Source: JBFXCS01 sp050181915 | Lineage (GTDB): Bacteria > Actinomycetota > Thermoleophilia > Miltoncostaeales > Miltoncostaeaceae | Assembly (NCBI GenBank): GCA_050181915.1 | Contig: JBFXCS010000004.1 | Location: 62,001-126,000, forward strand | DNA length: 64,000 nucleotides | Reading direction: 5' to 3' | Shown: one piece after another, positions 17,568 to 24,608 of the stretch | Layout of the letters: each line of letters opens with the position of its first letter | How positions within the stretch are numbered: position 1 is the stretch's first letter | Made by a program: the position numbers and the translations under genes | Notes under the pieces: model-generated | Seen by the model: only the letters and a program-made list of their open reading frames with translations | What the model was told of the DNA's origin: nothing | The model's database searches: none

Positions 17568-17629
17568 GGCGCGCGATGCCCCCTCCTCCTCCGCGACCGC
17601 CCGCGCGACGCCCGGCCCTCGTCCGATGA
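17564..17629 (+). CDS. Possible 21-residue polyproline coupling ORF between fabG and fabF
   Basis: A 21-codon reading frame exactly bridges fabG and fabF: its ATG overlaps the fabG stop (ATGA, 17564-17567) and its TGA overlaps the fabF start (ATGA, 17626-17629). The peptide is Arg/Pro/Ala-rich with five consecutive prolines at residues 6-10, a sequence type known to stall ribosomes unless EF-P acts. fabF has no visible Shine-Dalgarno sequence, so re-initiation after this ORF is a sensible way to translate it. Expression is unproven; chance occurrence in GC-rich DNA remains possible. Confidence 0.35.
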   Translation: MRRAMPPPPPRPPARRPALVR

Positions 17630-18900
17630 ACGAGCGCAACGGCCGCCACCGGGTCGTCGTCACCGGGCTGGGGCTGGTCACCTCCCTCGGCATCGGCTGG
17701 CGCGAGACGTGGGAGGCCGCGATCGCCGGGCGCAGCGGCGCCGGGCCGATCAGCACCTTCGATCCGGTCAACACCGAGACGACCTTCGCCTGCAACGTCC
17801 GCGGATTCGACGCCGAGGACTACATGGAGCGCCGCGTCGCCCGCCGCATGGACCGCTTCGGCCATCTCGCCGTCGCCGCCGCGCGCCTCGCGATGGCCGA
17901 CGCCGACCTGCGGGTGGCCGACGCCGACCGACCGCGCGTCGGCGCCCTGGTGGGCAGCGGCATCGGCGGCCTCGACACCTTCGTGAAGCAGGCCCTGATC
18001 GTGGAGGAGCGCGGCCCCGACCGGGTGTCGCCCTTCTTCATCCCCATGGTCATCGCCAACATGGCGGGGGCCCATATCTCGATGGAGCTGGGGCTGCAGG
18101 GCCCGGTGTCGTGCACCACCACCGCCTGCGCGTCCGGCAACCACGCCATCGGCGAGGCCACCGAGATCATCCGCCGCGGCCAGGCCGACGCGATGCTGGC
18201 CGGCGGGGCGGAGGCGAGCATCACCCGGGTCGGCATCGCCGCCTTCAACTCCATGCGGGCGCTCTCGACCCGCAACGACGACCCCGCCGGCGCCAGCCGC
18301 CCCTTCGACGTGGGCCGCGACGGCTTCGTGATGGGCGAGGCCGGGGCGATCCTGGTGCTCGAGAGCCTGGAGCACGCCGTCGACCGCGGCGCCGAGCCGC
18401 TGTGCGAGGTGCTGGGCTACGGCCTCACGGGAGACGCCCACCACATCACCGAGCCCGACCCCACCGGCAGGGCGCCGGCCGCCGCGATCGCGATGGCGCT
18501 GCGCGACGGCGACGTCGCGCCGGAGCGGATCGACTACGTCAACGCCCACGCCACCTCCACGCCGGTGGGCGACCCCAACGAGGTGCGCGTGCTGCGGCTC
18601 GCCCTGGGCGAGGAGCACGCCGCCCGCACGGCGGTGTCGTCCACCAAGTCGATGCACGGGCACTGCCTGGGGGCGGCGGGCGGCGTCGAGGGCGCCCTCA
18701 CCGCCCTCGCGATCCGCGAGTCGATCGTGCCGCCCACCATCAACCTGCTCGACCTCGACCCGGAGTGCGCCGGCGTCGACCACGTCGCCAACGTGGCCCG
18801 GCCGATGGAGGTGCGGATCGCGCTGTCGACCGCCTTCGGCTTCGGGGGCCACAACGCCACCCTGCTGCTCGGACGCCTGGAGGAGTCGTCGGCCGCCTAG
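17626..18900 (+). CDS. fabF: Beta-ketoacyl-ACP synthase II (FabF)
   Basis: Elongating ketosynthase of type II fatty acid synthesis. The 424-residue protein has the Cys-His-His triad: Cys near 167 in TTACASGNHAIGEA, His in NAHATSTPVGD, His in KSMHGHCLGAAGG. N-terminal RRVVVTGLGLVT-type sequence (HRVVVTGLGLVTSLG) and terminal FGFGGHNATLL are standard. The ATG overlaps the stop of the upstream mini-ORF and no ribosome-binding site is visible. acpP, often located between fabG and fabF, is absent. Confidence 0.95.
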   Translation: MNERNGRHRVVVTGLGLVTSLGIGWRETWEAAIAGRSGAGPISTFDPVNTETTFACNVRGFDAEDYMERRVARRMDRFGHLAVAAARLAMADADLRVADADRPRVGALVGSGIGGLDTFVKQALIVEERGPDRVSPFFIPMVIANMAGAHISMELGLQGPVSCTTTACASGNHAIGEATEIIRRGQADAMLAGGAEASITRVGIAAFNSMRALSTRNDDPAGASRPFDVGRDGFVMGEAGAILVLESLEHAVDRGAEPLCEVLGYGLTGDAHHITEPDPTGRAPAAAIAMALRDGDVAPERIDYVNAHATSTPVGDPNEVRVLRLALGEEHAARTAVSSTKSMHGHCLGAAGGVEGALTALAIRESIVPPTINLLDLDPECAGVDHVANVARPMEVRIALSTAFGFGGHNATLLLGRLEESSAA

Positions 18901-19004
18901 GGGTCCGCGGGCGGATCCACGGGGCCAGCACGCGGATCTACGGCCCGCGGCGCGGCCTGGCGGGCCTGTCCTGGATCCCCGGCGAGCGGATCGCGATCGG
19001 CGCC

Positions 19005-19433
19005 GTGCCGGTGGGCGCGGCCGTGACCCGGCTGCCGGAGGCGGGCGTCACGCATGTGGTGAACTGCCGCGCGGCGCTGCAGACGCGCATCTCCCAGGAC
19101 CTGTGGGCCGAGCGGCGCGTGCTGGGCGCCGACCACGTGGCCCACGCGCCGATGTGGGATCACGGCCGCCGCCAGCCGCCGGCGCTCTGGGCGCCCGCGG
19201 CGCGCTTCGGCGCGGCGGCGCTCGACGACCCCGCGGCCGGCCTGCTCGTGCACTGCCAGCAGGGCCGCCGCCGCTCCGCGATGGTCACCTATGCCATCCT
19301 GCGCCTTCGGGGCCACGACCCCGACGAGGCCCGCCGGCTCGTGCTCAACTCACGCGCTCCGGCGGTGCTCGTGCCCGCCTACGTCGAGAGCGTGGAGGAC
19401 TGGCTCGCGGCGATGGACGACCCCCTGCCATAA
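19005..19433 (+). CDS. Dual-specificity-type protein phosphatase
   Basis: The C-terminal part contains LLVHCQQGRRRSAMVTYAIL, the HCxxGxxRS signature of cysteine phosphatases of the dual-specificity fold. Conserved segment THVVNCRA precedes it. The frame is open upstream of GTG 19005 and encodes IPGERIAIGAVPV, which resembles the conserved start of the fold (I-x-x-x-L-x-I-G), but no ATG, GTG or TTG occurs there after the fabF stop, so the true start is probably a non-standard codon at 18903-18936. It lies between fabF and accD. The substrate could be a protein, RNA or lipid phosphate; none can be assigned. Confidence 0.75.
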   Translation: MPVGAAVTRLPEAGVTHVVNCRAALQTRISQDLWAERRVLGADHVAHAPMWDHGRRQPPALWAPAARFGAAALDDPAAGLLVHCQQGRRRSAMVTYAILRLRGHDPDEARRLVLNSRAPAVLVPAYVESVEDWLAAMDDPLP

Positions 19434-19434
19434 T
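19429..19434 (+). promoter_or_regulatory. Candidate -10 element for accD
   Basis: CATAAT overlaps the phosphatase stop codon and lies 8 bases before GTG 19443. This suggests leaderless accD-accA transcription from inside the cluster. Confidence 0.45.
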
Positions 19435-19436
19435 CG

Positions 19437-20444
19437 GTGAGCGTGTCCAAGCGACAGATCACGGTCTCCGTGGACCGGTTGCGCCGGCGCCGACCGTCCA
19501 GCGCCTCCGTCCCGCGGCGACTCCCGGCCGATGACCGCTCCTGCCCCCGCTGCCAGAGCCACTGGCGGGCGGACGAGCTCGCCCGCAACAGGGGCGTCTG
19601 CGCGTCGTGCGGCCACCACTTCGCCGTCGGGGCGCGCGAGCGCATCGACCAGCTGGCCGACGGGGCGCCCTGGGTCGAGCTGTGGAGCGAGCTGCGCGCC
19701 TCCGATCCGCTGCAGTTCGTCGACCTCGAGCCCTACCCGGACCGGGTGGAGAGGGCCGAGCGCAAGGGCTCCACCGAGGCGATCATCGTGGGCGAGCTCG
19801 ACATCCGCGGCCACGGCGCGGTCGCCGCGGTGATGGACTTCGCCTTCCTCGGCGGCAGCATGGGATCGGTGGTGGGCGAGAAGCTGGCGCGCGCCTGCGA
19901 GCGCTGCGTCGAGCGCGGCCTGCCGCTGGTGATCATCACCGCCTCCGGCGGCGCCCGCATGCAGGAGGGCGTCCTGGCGCTGATGCAGATGGCGAAGACG
20001 GTGGTCGGCTTCGAGGCGATGCACGAGGCCGAGCTGCCGGTGATCGTGGTGCTGGCGCACCCCACCACCGGAGGCGTCTGGGCGTCGTTCGCGTCGCTCG
20101 GCGACGTCACCTACGCGGAGCCGGGCGCGCTGATCGCCTTCTCCGGTCCGCGGGTGATCGAGCAGACCACCCGCGAGACGCTGCCCGAGGACTTCGGGCG
20201 CGCCGAGACCCAGCTGGCGAACGGCCAGATCGACGCCGTGGTCGACCGGCGCGAGCTCCCGGCCCGCATCGCGAAGGTGCTCGCCATCCTCGAGCGGCCC
20301 TCGGGCGTGGTGGCCGCCCCCGCCGTCACCTGGGCGCAGGAGCGCGCCGAGCGCGTCGCCGACGTCGCGAAGGCCCTTCCCGACCGGGCGCGCCGGGCGG
20401 TGGCGAAGGTGCTGCGGCCGGAGGAGGAGCAGACAACGCGATGA
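19437..20444 (+). CDS. accD: Acetyl-CoA carboxylase carboxyltransferase subunit beta
   Basis: The beta half of the carboxyltransferase, which moves carboxyl from biotin to acetyl-CoA. The 335-residue protein has an N-terminal zinc ribbon with Cys36, Cys39, Cys55 and Cys58, then the crotonase-like CT domain (GGSMGSVVGEK, ITASGGARMQEG, TGGVWASFA). In-frame GTGs occur at 19437 and 19443; a CATAAT box favours 19443. It overlaps accA by 4 bases. Separate zinc-ribbon AccD and AccA are the E. coli-type arrangement rather than the fused acyl-CoA carboxylase subunits typical of mycobacteria and streptomycetes. Confidence 0.95.
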   Translation: MSVSKRQITVSVDRLRRRRPSSASVPRRLPADDRSCPRCQSHWRADELARNRGVCASCGHHFAVGARERIDQLADGAPWVELWSELRASDPLQFVDLEPYPDRVERAERKGSTEAIIVGELDIRGHGAVAAVMDFAFLGGSMGSVVGEKLARACERCVERGLPLVIITASGGARMQEGVLALMQMAKTVVGFEAMHEAELPVIVVLAHPTTGGVWASFASLGDVTYAEPGALIAFSGPRVIEQTTRETLPEDFGRAETQLANGQIDAVVDRRELPARIAKVLAILERPSGVVAAPAVTWAQERAERVADVAKALPDRARRAVAKVLRPEEEQTTR

Positions 20445-21388
20445 GCGTCGCCGCACGCCGCGGGGGGCGCTTCGTGCGCCGCCTCGCCCACCGCATCACG
20501 GGGCAGCAGGAGTCGAGCAGCGAGATCTGGGACACCATCCAGCTCGCCCGTCACCAGGACCGCCCCTACACGCTCGACTACATCGCCCGCCTGTGGCCCG
20601 ACTTCGAGGAGCTCCACGGCGACCGCCTCTACGGCGACGACCCCGCCATCGTGGCCGGCATCGGCCGCGGCCCGGACGGGCCGGCGGTGATCGTGGGCCA
20701 CCAGAAGGGGCGCGACACCGCCGAGCGCACCCACCGCAACTTCGGCATGCCCAACCCCGAGGGCTACCGCAAGAGCATGCGGGTGATGGAGCTGGCCGAC
20801 AAGCTCGACCTGCCGGTGATCACCCTCATCGACACGCCCGGGGCCTTCCCCGGCTCGGGCGGCGAGGTGCGCGGCCAGGGCGGCGCCATCGCGCGCAGCA
20901 TGCAGACCATGCTGCGGCTGCGGGTGCCGGCGATCGCGGTGGTGATCGGCGAGGGCTCGTCCGGCGGCGCGCTGGCGCTGGGGGTCGCGGACCGGGTGAT
21001 CATGCTCGAGAACGCCACCTACTCGGTGATCTCGCCCGAGGGGGGGTCGGCGATCCTGTGGCGCGACGCGGCCAAGGCCAAGCAGGCGGCGACCGCCTTC
21101 CAGCCGACCGCCGCCAACTGCTACCGCTGGGGCATCGCCGACGCCGTGGTGCCGGAGCCGCCGGGCGGCGCGCACCGCGACCACGACGAGGCCGCCCGCC
21201 TGCTGGCCGGGTACCTGTCGCGCGCCCTGCGCGATCTGCGCACCCTGGGCGCCGCCGAGCGCCGGCGGCTGCGCCGCGAGCGCTTCCGCCGCATGGGGTC
21301 GCACCGCGAGGTCGCGGTCGCCAACCCCACCGATCTCGCCGCGGGCCGCGAGGCCCCGCCGTCGAACGGGGCCGGCCCCGCCGCGTAG
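20441..21388 (+). CDS. accA: Acetyl-CoA carboxylase carboxyltransferase subunit alpha
   Basis: Alpha half of the carboxyltransferase. The 315-residue protein contains YTLDYIARLWPDFEELHGDR, GHQKGRDTAERTHRNFGMPNPEGYRKSMR-type segments (split here), DTPGAFPG and GEGSSGGALALGVADRV, all diagnostic of AccA. ATG 20441 overlaps the accD stop (ATGA), consistent with equimolar translation. The stop codon forms half of a 12-bp palindrome shared with the convergent PfpI gene. AccB and AccC are not in the window. Confidence 0.95.
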   Translation: MSVAARRGGRFVRRLAHRITGQQESSSEIWDTIQLARHQDRPYTLDYIARLWPDFEELHGDRLYGDDPAIVAGIGRGPDGPAVIVGHQKGRDTAERTHRNFGMPNPEGYRKSMRVMELADKLDLPVITLIDTPGAFPGSGGEVRGQGGAIARSMQTMLRLRVPAIAVVIGEGSSGGALALGVADRVIMLENATYSVISPEGGSAILWRDAAKAKQAATAFQPTAANCYRWGIADAVVPEPPGGAHRDHDEAARLLAGYLSRALRDLRTLGAAERRRLRRERFRRMGSHREVAVANPTDLAAGREAPPSNGAGPAA

Positions 21389-21397
21389 CCCGGGCTA
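21386..21397. other. Perfect 12-bp palindrome holding two convergent stop codons
   Basis: TAGCCCGGGCTA contains the accA stop TAG on one strand and the PfpI-like gene stop on the other. It is too short for a strong terminator but could pair in RNA. Confidence 0.5.
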
Positions 21398-21922
21398 GGA
21401 GCCGGCGTGCTCCTCGAAGAGCGCGACCAGCTCCCGGCAGAAGTCGGGGATGTCGGCCACCACGCGCCCCCACACCAGGGTGCCGTCGCGGAAGGCCGCC
21501 TCGTCGACCCATCGGGCGCCGGCGTTCACGAGGTCGTCCTTGATGCCGAGCGAGCCGGTCGCCCGCCCGCCCACGATGCCGGCCGAGATGGCGACGCTGC
21601 CGCCGTGGCAGATGATGCCGATCGGCTTGCCGGCGGCGTGGACCGCGCGCGTCAGCTCCACGATGGCGGGGTCGCGGCGCATCTTGTCCGGCGCCCAGCC
21701 GCCCGGGATGACGAGGCCGTCGAGGGCGGAGGCGTCGACCTCGGACGCGAGCGCGTCGGCGCGCACGGCGAGGCCGTTCTTGCCGCGATGGGGGTCGGTG
21801 TCCGACCCGACGCTCACGACGACGGCGCCCTCCTCGCGGAGGCGCATCACCGTGACCCAGTACTCGAGGTCCTCGACGCCCTCGGCGACCAGGACGGCGT
21901 AGGACCGACCGGCGAGGCTCAT
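21395..21922 (-). CDS. PfpI/DJ-1 family protein
   Basis: A 175-residue DJ-1/PfpI-fold protein. The nucleophile elbow is IGIICHGGSV with Cys105 and His106, and GLVIPGGWAPDKMRRD is the typical preceding loop. Members act as proteases, glyoxalases or deglycases, or chaperones; sequence alone does not distinguish them. ATG 21922 has TATCCT (minus strand, 21930-21935) 7 bases upstream, so it may be transcribed as a leaderless message as well as from the upstream genes, whose last reading frame it overlaps by 4 bases. Confidence 0.9.
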   Translation of the reverse strand: MSLAGRSYAVLVAEGVEDLEYWVTVMRLREEGAVVVSVGSDTDPHRGKNGLAVRADALASEVDASALDGLVIPGGWAPDKMRRDPAIVELTRAVHAAGKPIGIICHGGSVAISAGIVGGRATGSLGIKDDLVNAGARWVDEAAFRDGTLVWGRVVADIPDFCRELVALFEEHAGS

Positions 21923-22209
21923 ACCGCGGAGGATATGCCGCCGCGGTCCGGCGCGCCCGCACGGTCGCGCGGCTCGGAGCCGCGGCGCGAGGGGCCGTTC
22001 AGGATCTGCGACAGCCGCAGGCAGCCGTGCAGCAGCTCACGGTTGGTGCGCGGCGTCACCGCCTCGACCCCGGCGGCGGCGGAGAGGTCGCGCAGCCAGC
22101 GCACCATCTCGGGCGCGGGACGGCGGTCGGGATCGACGCGCACCATGTCCAGCACGAGCGCGCAGAGGCCGCGGAGGGCGGCGCGCGGATCCGGTCCCGG
22201 TGACATCAC
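21919..22209 (-). CDS. Small protein of unknown function
   Basis: A 96-residue frame between the lipid kinase and the PfpI-like gene, overlapping the latter by 4 bases (ATGA) and starting at GTG 22209 or ATG 22206. No family was recognised. It is basic, probably helical, with two Cys and motifs VRVDPDRRPAPEMVRWLRDL and LLHGCLRLSQILNG; the last 25 residues are charged and likely disordered. No signal peptide or membrane segment is visible. Operonic position supports a real gene. Confidence 0.55.
   Translation of the reverse strand: MMSPGPDPRAALRGLCALVLDMVRVDPDRRPAPEMVRWLRDLSAAAGVEAVTPRTNRELLHGCLRLSQILNGPSRRGSEPRDRAGAPDRGGISSAV
21930..21935 (-). promoter_or_regulatory. Candidate -10 element of the PfpI-like gene
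   Basis: Reads TATCCT on the minus strand, 7 bases before ATG 21922, so the message would be leaderless or nearly so. Confidence 0.45.
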
Positions 22210-22220
22210 GGCTCATTCGG

Positions 22221-23180
22221 TTACGGGCCGGGGGAACTTGAGTCGCGCGCGGATCGCGGGTCCAGGGTTTCGAGGAGCGGGCCGCGGGAGAGGCGGACCC
22301 GCAGATGTCGCCCCAGGGCCTCGCCGTCCGCCTGCACCGCGACCGGCTCGCCGGCGGTGACGACCAGCTCGCGCTCCACGCGGCCGGCCAGGATGACGGC
22401 CGGATCGCGCGGCAGGGGCCGGCCGAGGGCCGCCTCGCCGAGCAGGCGCGCCAGCTCCGGCATCCTCATCCGCACGAGCGCCGTGTAGGCCAGCGGCCCG
22501 TCGAAGTCGGCGTCGGGCACCAGGTCGAGGGGGCGCGGGCCGAGGTAGGTGTAGGGCCGCCCGCAGGCGGCGAGGACGGTGGTCACATCGAGCGGCGCGG
22601 CGGCCGCCCCCTCCAGCCTGAGCGGCGGCGCCCGCCGCAGGCGGGCGGCGGCCCGCGCGGCGCCGATCGCGAACCCGGCCTGGCGCAGCCGCCGCTTGAC
22701 GCGCGGCCGGGCCTCGATCCACTCCACCGTGTCGGCATCGAGGCCCACGCCGGCGTTGATCGCGAACAGGCGCTCCGTCTCGCCGGCGACGAGCCTGCCC
22801 AGCACGATCCGCCGCCCGCGTCCCGCGGCGAGCGCCCGCGACAGCAGCGGCAGGGCCCGCTCGGTGGAGTTGGGCCACCCCAGCGCCCGGGCGAGCACGT
22901 TCGCGTTGCCGCCCGGCAGCGGCACCAGGCCCACCGCGCCGCCGCCGAGCGCCCCGGCGGCCTCGTGGGCGATGCCGTCGCCCCCCAGCGTCACCACCAT
23001 CGCCGCGCCCTCCGCCGCCGCCCGCCGGGCCAGCTCGGCGGCGTCGCCCGGGCCGGTCGTGTCGATCGCCCATGCGAGCCCGGCGGGCCCCAGGGTCCGG
23101 ACGGCCAGCTCGCGCAGACGCGCGGTGGTCGTCGCGGCCGCCGGGTTGGTGATCAGGGCGACCGGCCCGATCGCGCTCAC
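22221..23180 (-). CDS. Diacylglycerol/sphingosine kinase-like lipid kinase
   Basis: A 319-residue protein of the DAGK catalytic family. It begins VALITNPAA, has the nucleotide-binding GGDGIAHEAAG (residues 67-77, Ile where Thr is usual), PLPGGNANVLARAL in place of the common LPxGTxNDFAR, and the C-terminal half expected of the YegS/DgkB group (VQADGEALG). It would phosphorylate a lipid such as diacylglycerol at the membrane. GTG 23180 overlaps the stop of the upstream hydrolase (GTGA), linking the two enzymes, perhaps in lipid turnover. Confidence 0.88.
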   Translation of the reverse strand: MSAIGPVALITNPAAATTTARLRELAVRTLGPAGLAWAIDTTGPGDAAELARRAAAEGAAMVVTLGGDGIAHEAAGALGGGAVGLVPLPGGNANVLARALGWPNSTERALPLLSRALAAGRGRRIVLGRLVAGETERLFAINAGVGLDADTVEWIEARPRVKRRLRQAGFAIGAARAAARLRRAPPLRLEGAAAAPLDVTTVLAACGRPYTYLGPRPLDLVPDADFDGPLAYTALVRMRMPELARLLGEAALGRPLPRDPAVILAGRVERELVVTAGEPVAVQADGEALGRHLRVRLSRGPLLETLDPRSARDSSSPGP

Positions 23181-23884
23181 GCCCCGTCCAGCGTCAGCTC
23201 CAGCCGGGCCAGGTAGCCGGCGAGCAGCAGGTTCACCGGGCCGGGGTGCTCGGCCATGACCATGTGCATCGCGCCGGCCACGACGGCCATCCGGGCCGCC
23301 GGCAGCTCGCGCGCCAGCTCCTCCCCCAGCCACACGGGGGTCAGGCGGTCGTCCCCGCCCGCGATCACCAGCGCCGGGACGCGCACCCCGTCCAGGCGCC
23401 CGCGCAGGTCGATCGCGGCGCACATGCGGTAGTCGGCGAGCAGCGTCCGCGGGCCGCAGTCCGCCAGCGCCCGGCGGACGGCCTCGGCCGACGGATGATC
23501 CGGGTCGGCGAAGAAGCCGGCCATCAGCCGGTCGATCTCGCCGCCCGGCTCGGCCTCGGCTCGCGCCAGCACCCGGTCGGGTACCGGCAGCCGCGCGCCG
23601 GTGGCGATCAGCACCAGGCCGTCGACCAGCTCGGGCCGGGCGCGCGCCACCTCCAGCGACACCGCGCCGCCCAGCGAGTGGCCCACCAGCACGCGCGGTC
23701 CGTCGATCGACTCGAGGGCCGGGCCGAGGGCCGCCGCCGCCGCGGCGAGCCCGGCGGCCGGATCGCCCTCCGGGTGGCCCGGCAGGTCGATCGCCACCGA
23801 GCCGCCGAAGCGCTCGGCCTGGCGGGCGAAGACACGGTGGTCGCCGCCGGAGCCGTGGATCAGGATGGGGCGCGGGGCCGCCAC
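23177..23884 (-). CDS. Alpha/beta hydrolase
   Basis: A 235-residue alpha/beta-fold hydrolase: oxyanion-hole region ILIHGSGGDHRVF, nucleophile Ser70 in VLVGHSLGGAVSLE, acid Asp in IAGGDDRLTP and a His in the MHMVMAEHPGPV segment near the C-terminus. It could be an esterase, lipase or thioesterase. GTG 23884 is 6 bases after a minus-strand TAGGCT box, so transcription is probably leaderless. It is the first gene of a four-gene minus-strand unit and is divergent from the HAD phosphatase gene. Confidence 0.88.
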   Translation of the reverse strand: MAAPRPILIHGSGGDHRVFARQAERFGGSVAIDLPGHPEGDPAAGLAAAAAALGPALESIDGPRVLVGHSLGGAVSLEVARARPELVDGLVLIATGARLPVPDRVLARAEAEPGGEIDRLMAGFFADPDHPSAEAVRRALADCGPRTLLADYRMCAAIDLRGRLDGVRVPALVIAGGDDRLTPVWLGEELARELPAARMAVVAGAMHMVMAEHPGPVNLLLAGYLARLELTLDGA

Positions 23885-23890
23885 CCGGCC

Positions 23891-23896
23891 AGCCTA
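23891..23896 (-). promoter_or_regulatory. Candidate -10 element of the hydrolase operon
   Basis: Reads TAGGCT on the minus strand, 6 bases before GTG 23884; leaderless arrangement. Confidence 0.5.
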
Positions 23897-23934
23897 CCCC
23901 CGGCGCTCCCCGCGGGCCGGGGGGTCGATCCTGG

Positions 23935-23940
23935 TAGCCT
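23935..23940 (+). promoter_or_regulatory. Candidate -10 element of the HAD phosphatase-ileS unit
   Basis: TAGCCT lies 8 bases before GTG 23949. It is divergent from the hydrolase promoter 38 bases away. Confidence 0.5.
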
Positions 23941-23948
23941 GCATCGCG

Positions 23949-24608
23949 GTGGACACCCTGCTCATCGCGTGCGATTTCGACGGCACCATCACGCGCCGCG
24001 ACACGCTCCACCTGATCGTCGAGGAGTTCGGCACACGCGGCCTCTGGCAGGCCGTCGAGCCGCGCCTGCGCTCCGGCGAGGTCACCCTCGAGCAGGCCAT
24101 GCAGGAGGAGTTCGCCTCCGTCCGGGCCAGCTCCGACGAGGTGCGCGAGCTCGTGCTGCGCGAGGCCGGCCTGCGCGCCGGCTTCCGCGAGTTCGTCGCC
24201 TGGAGCCGGGCCGCCGGCCACCGGCTGACGGTGCTCTCCTCCGGCTTCCGGGTCGTCATCGACGCGCTGCTCGGCGCGTGGGGCCTCGAGGGCCTCCCCG
24301 TCACCAGCCACGACGCCGCCTTCTCGCGCGACGGCTGCCGCATCGAGTGGAGCGACCGGGGCGAGCGCTGCGCCGTCTGCGGGCGCCACTGCAAGCGCCA
24401 CGACCTGGCCGCGGTCCGCCGCGGCGAGCCGGTGGTGTTCATCGGCGACGGCGTGTCGGACCGCTGCGCGGCGCTGGCCGCCGACGTCGTCTTCGCGCGC
24501 GCCCACCTCGCGCGCGACCTCGCCGCCGCGGGCCGCCCCTACGAGCCCTTCGACGACTTCACGCAGGTGCGGCGCCGCCTGCTGCGGCACCCGGCGCTCG
24601 CCGCGTGA
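23949..24608 (+). CDS. HAD-superfamily phosphatase (MtnX-like)
   Basis: A 219-residue HAD subfamily IB phosphatase. DFDGTIT near residue 9 holds the nucleophile Asp, TVLSSGF the Thr/Ser motif and FIGDGVSDRCAA the metal-binding acidic motif. The cysteine-rich CAVCGRHCKRHD is typical of MtnX-like enzymes, some of which act in methionine salvage, but no other salvage gene is nearby, so the substrate stays open. GTG 23949 follows a TAGCCT box by 8 bases. The stop overlaps the ileS start as GTGA. Confidence 0.85.
   Translation: MDTLLIACDFDGTITRRDTLHLIVEEFGTRGLWQAVEPRLRSGEVTLEQAMQEEFASVRASSDEVRELVLREAGLRAGFREFVAWSRAAGHRLTVLSSGFRVVIDALLGAWGLEGLPVTSHDAAFSRDGCRIEWSDRGERCAVCGRHCKRHDLAAVRRGEPVVFIGDGVSDRCAALAADVVFARAHLARDLAAAGRPYEPFDDFTQVRRRLLRHPALAA

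Noticed and set aside
17709..19004. Extended start of the phosphatase gene inside fabF
   Set aside because: The additional 430 residues are low-complexity Arg/Pro/His shadow of fabF. Only the part after about 18903 looks family-like.
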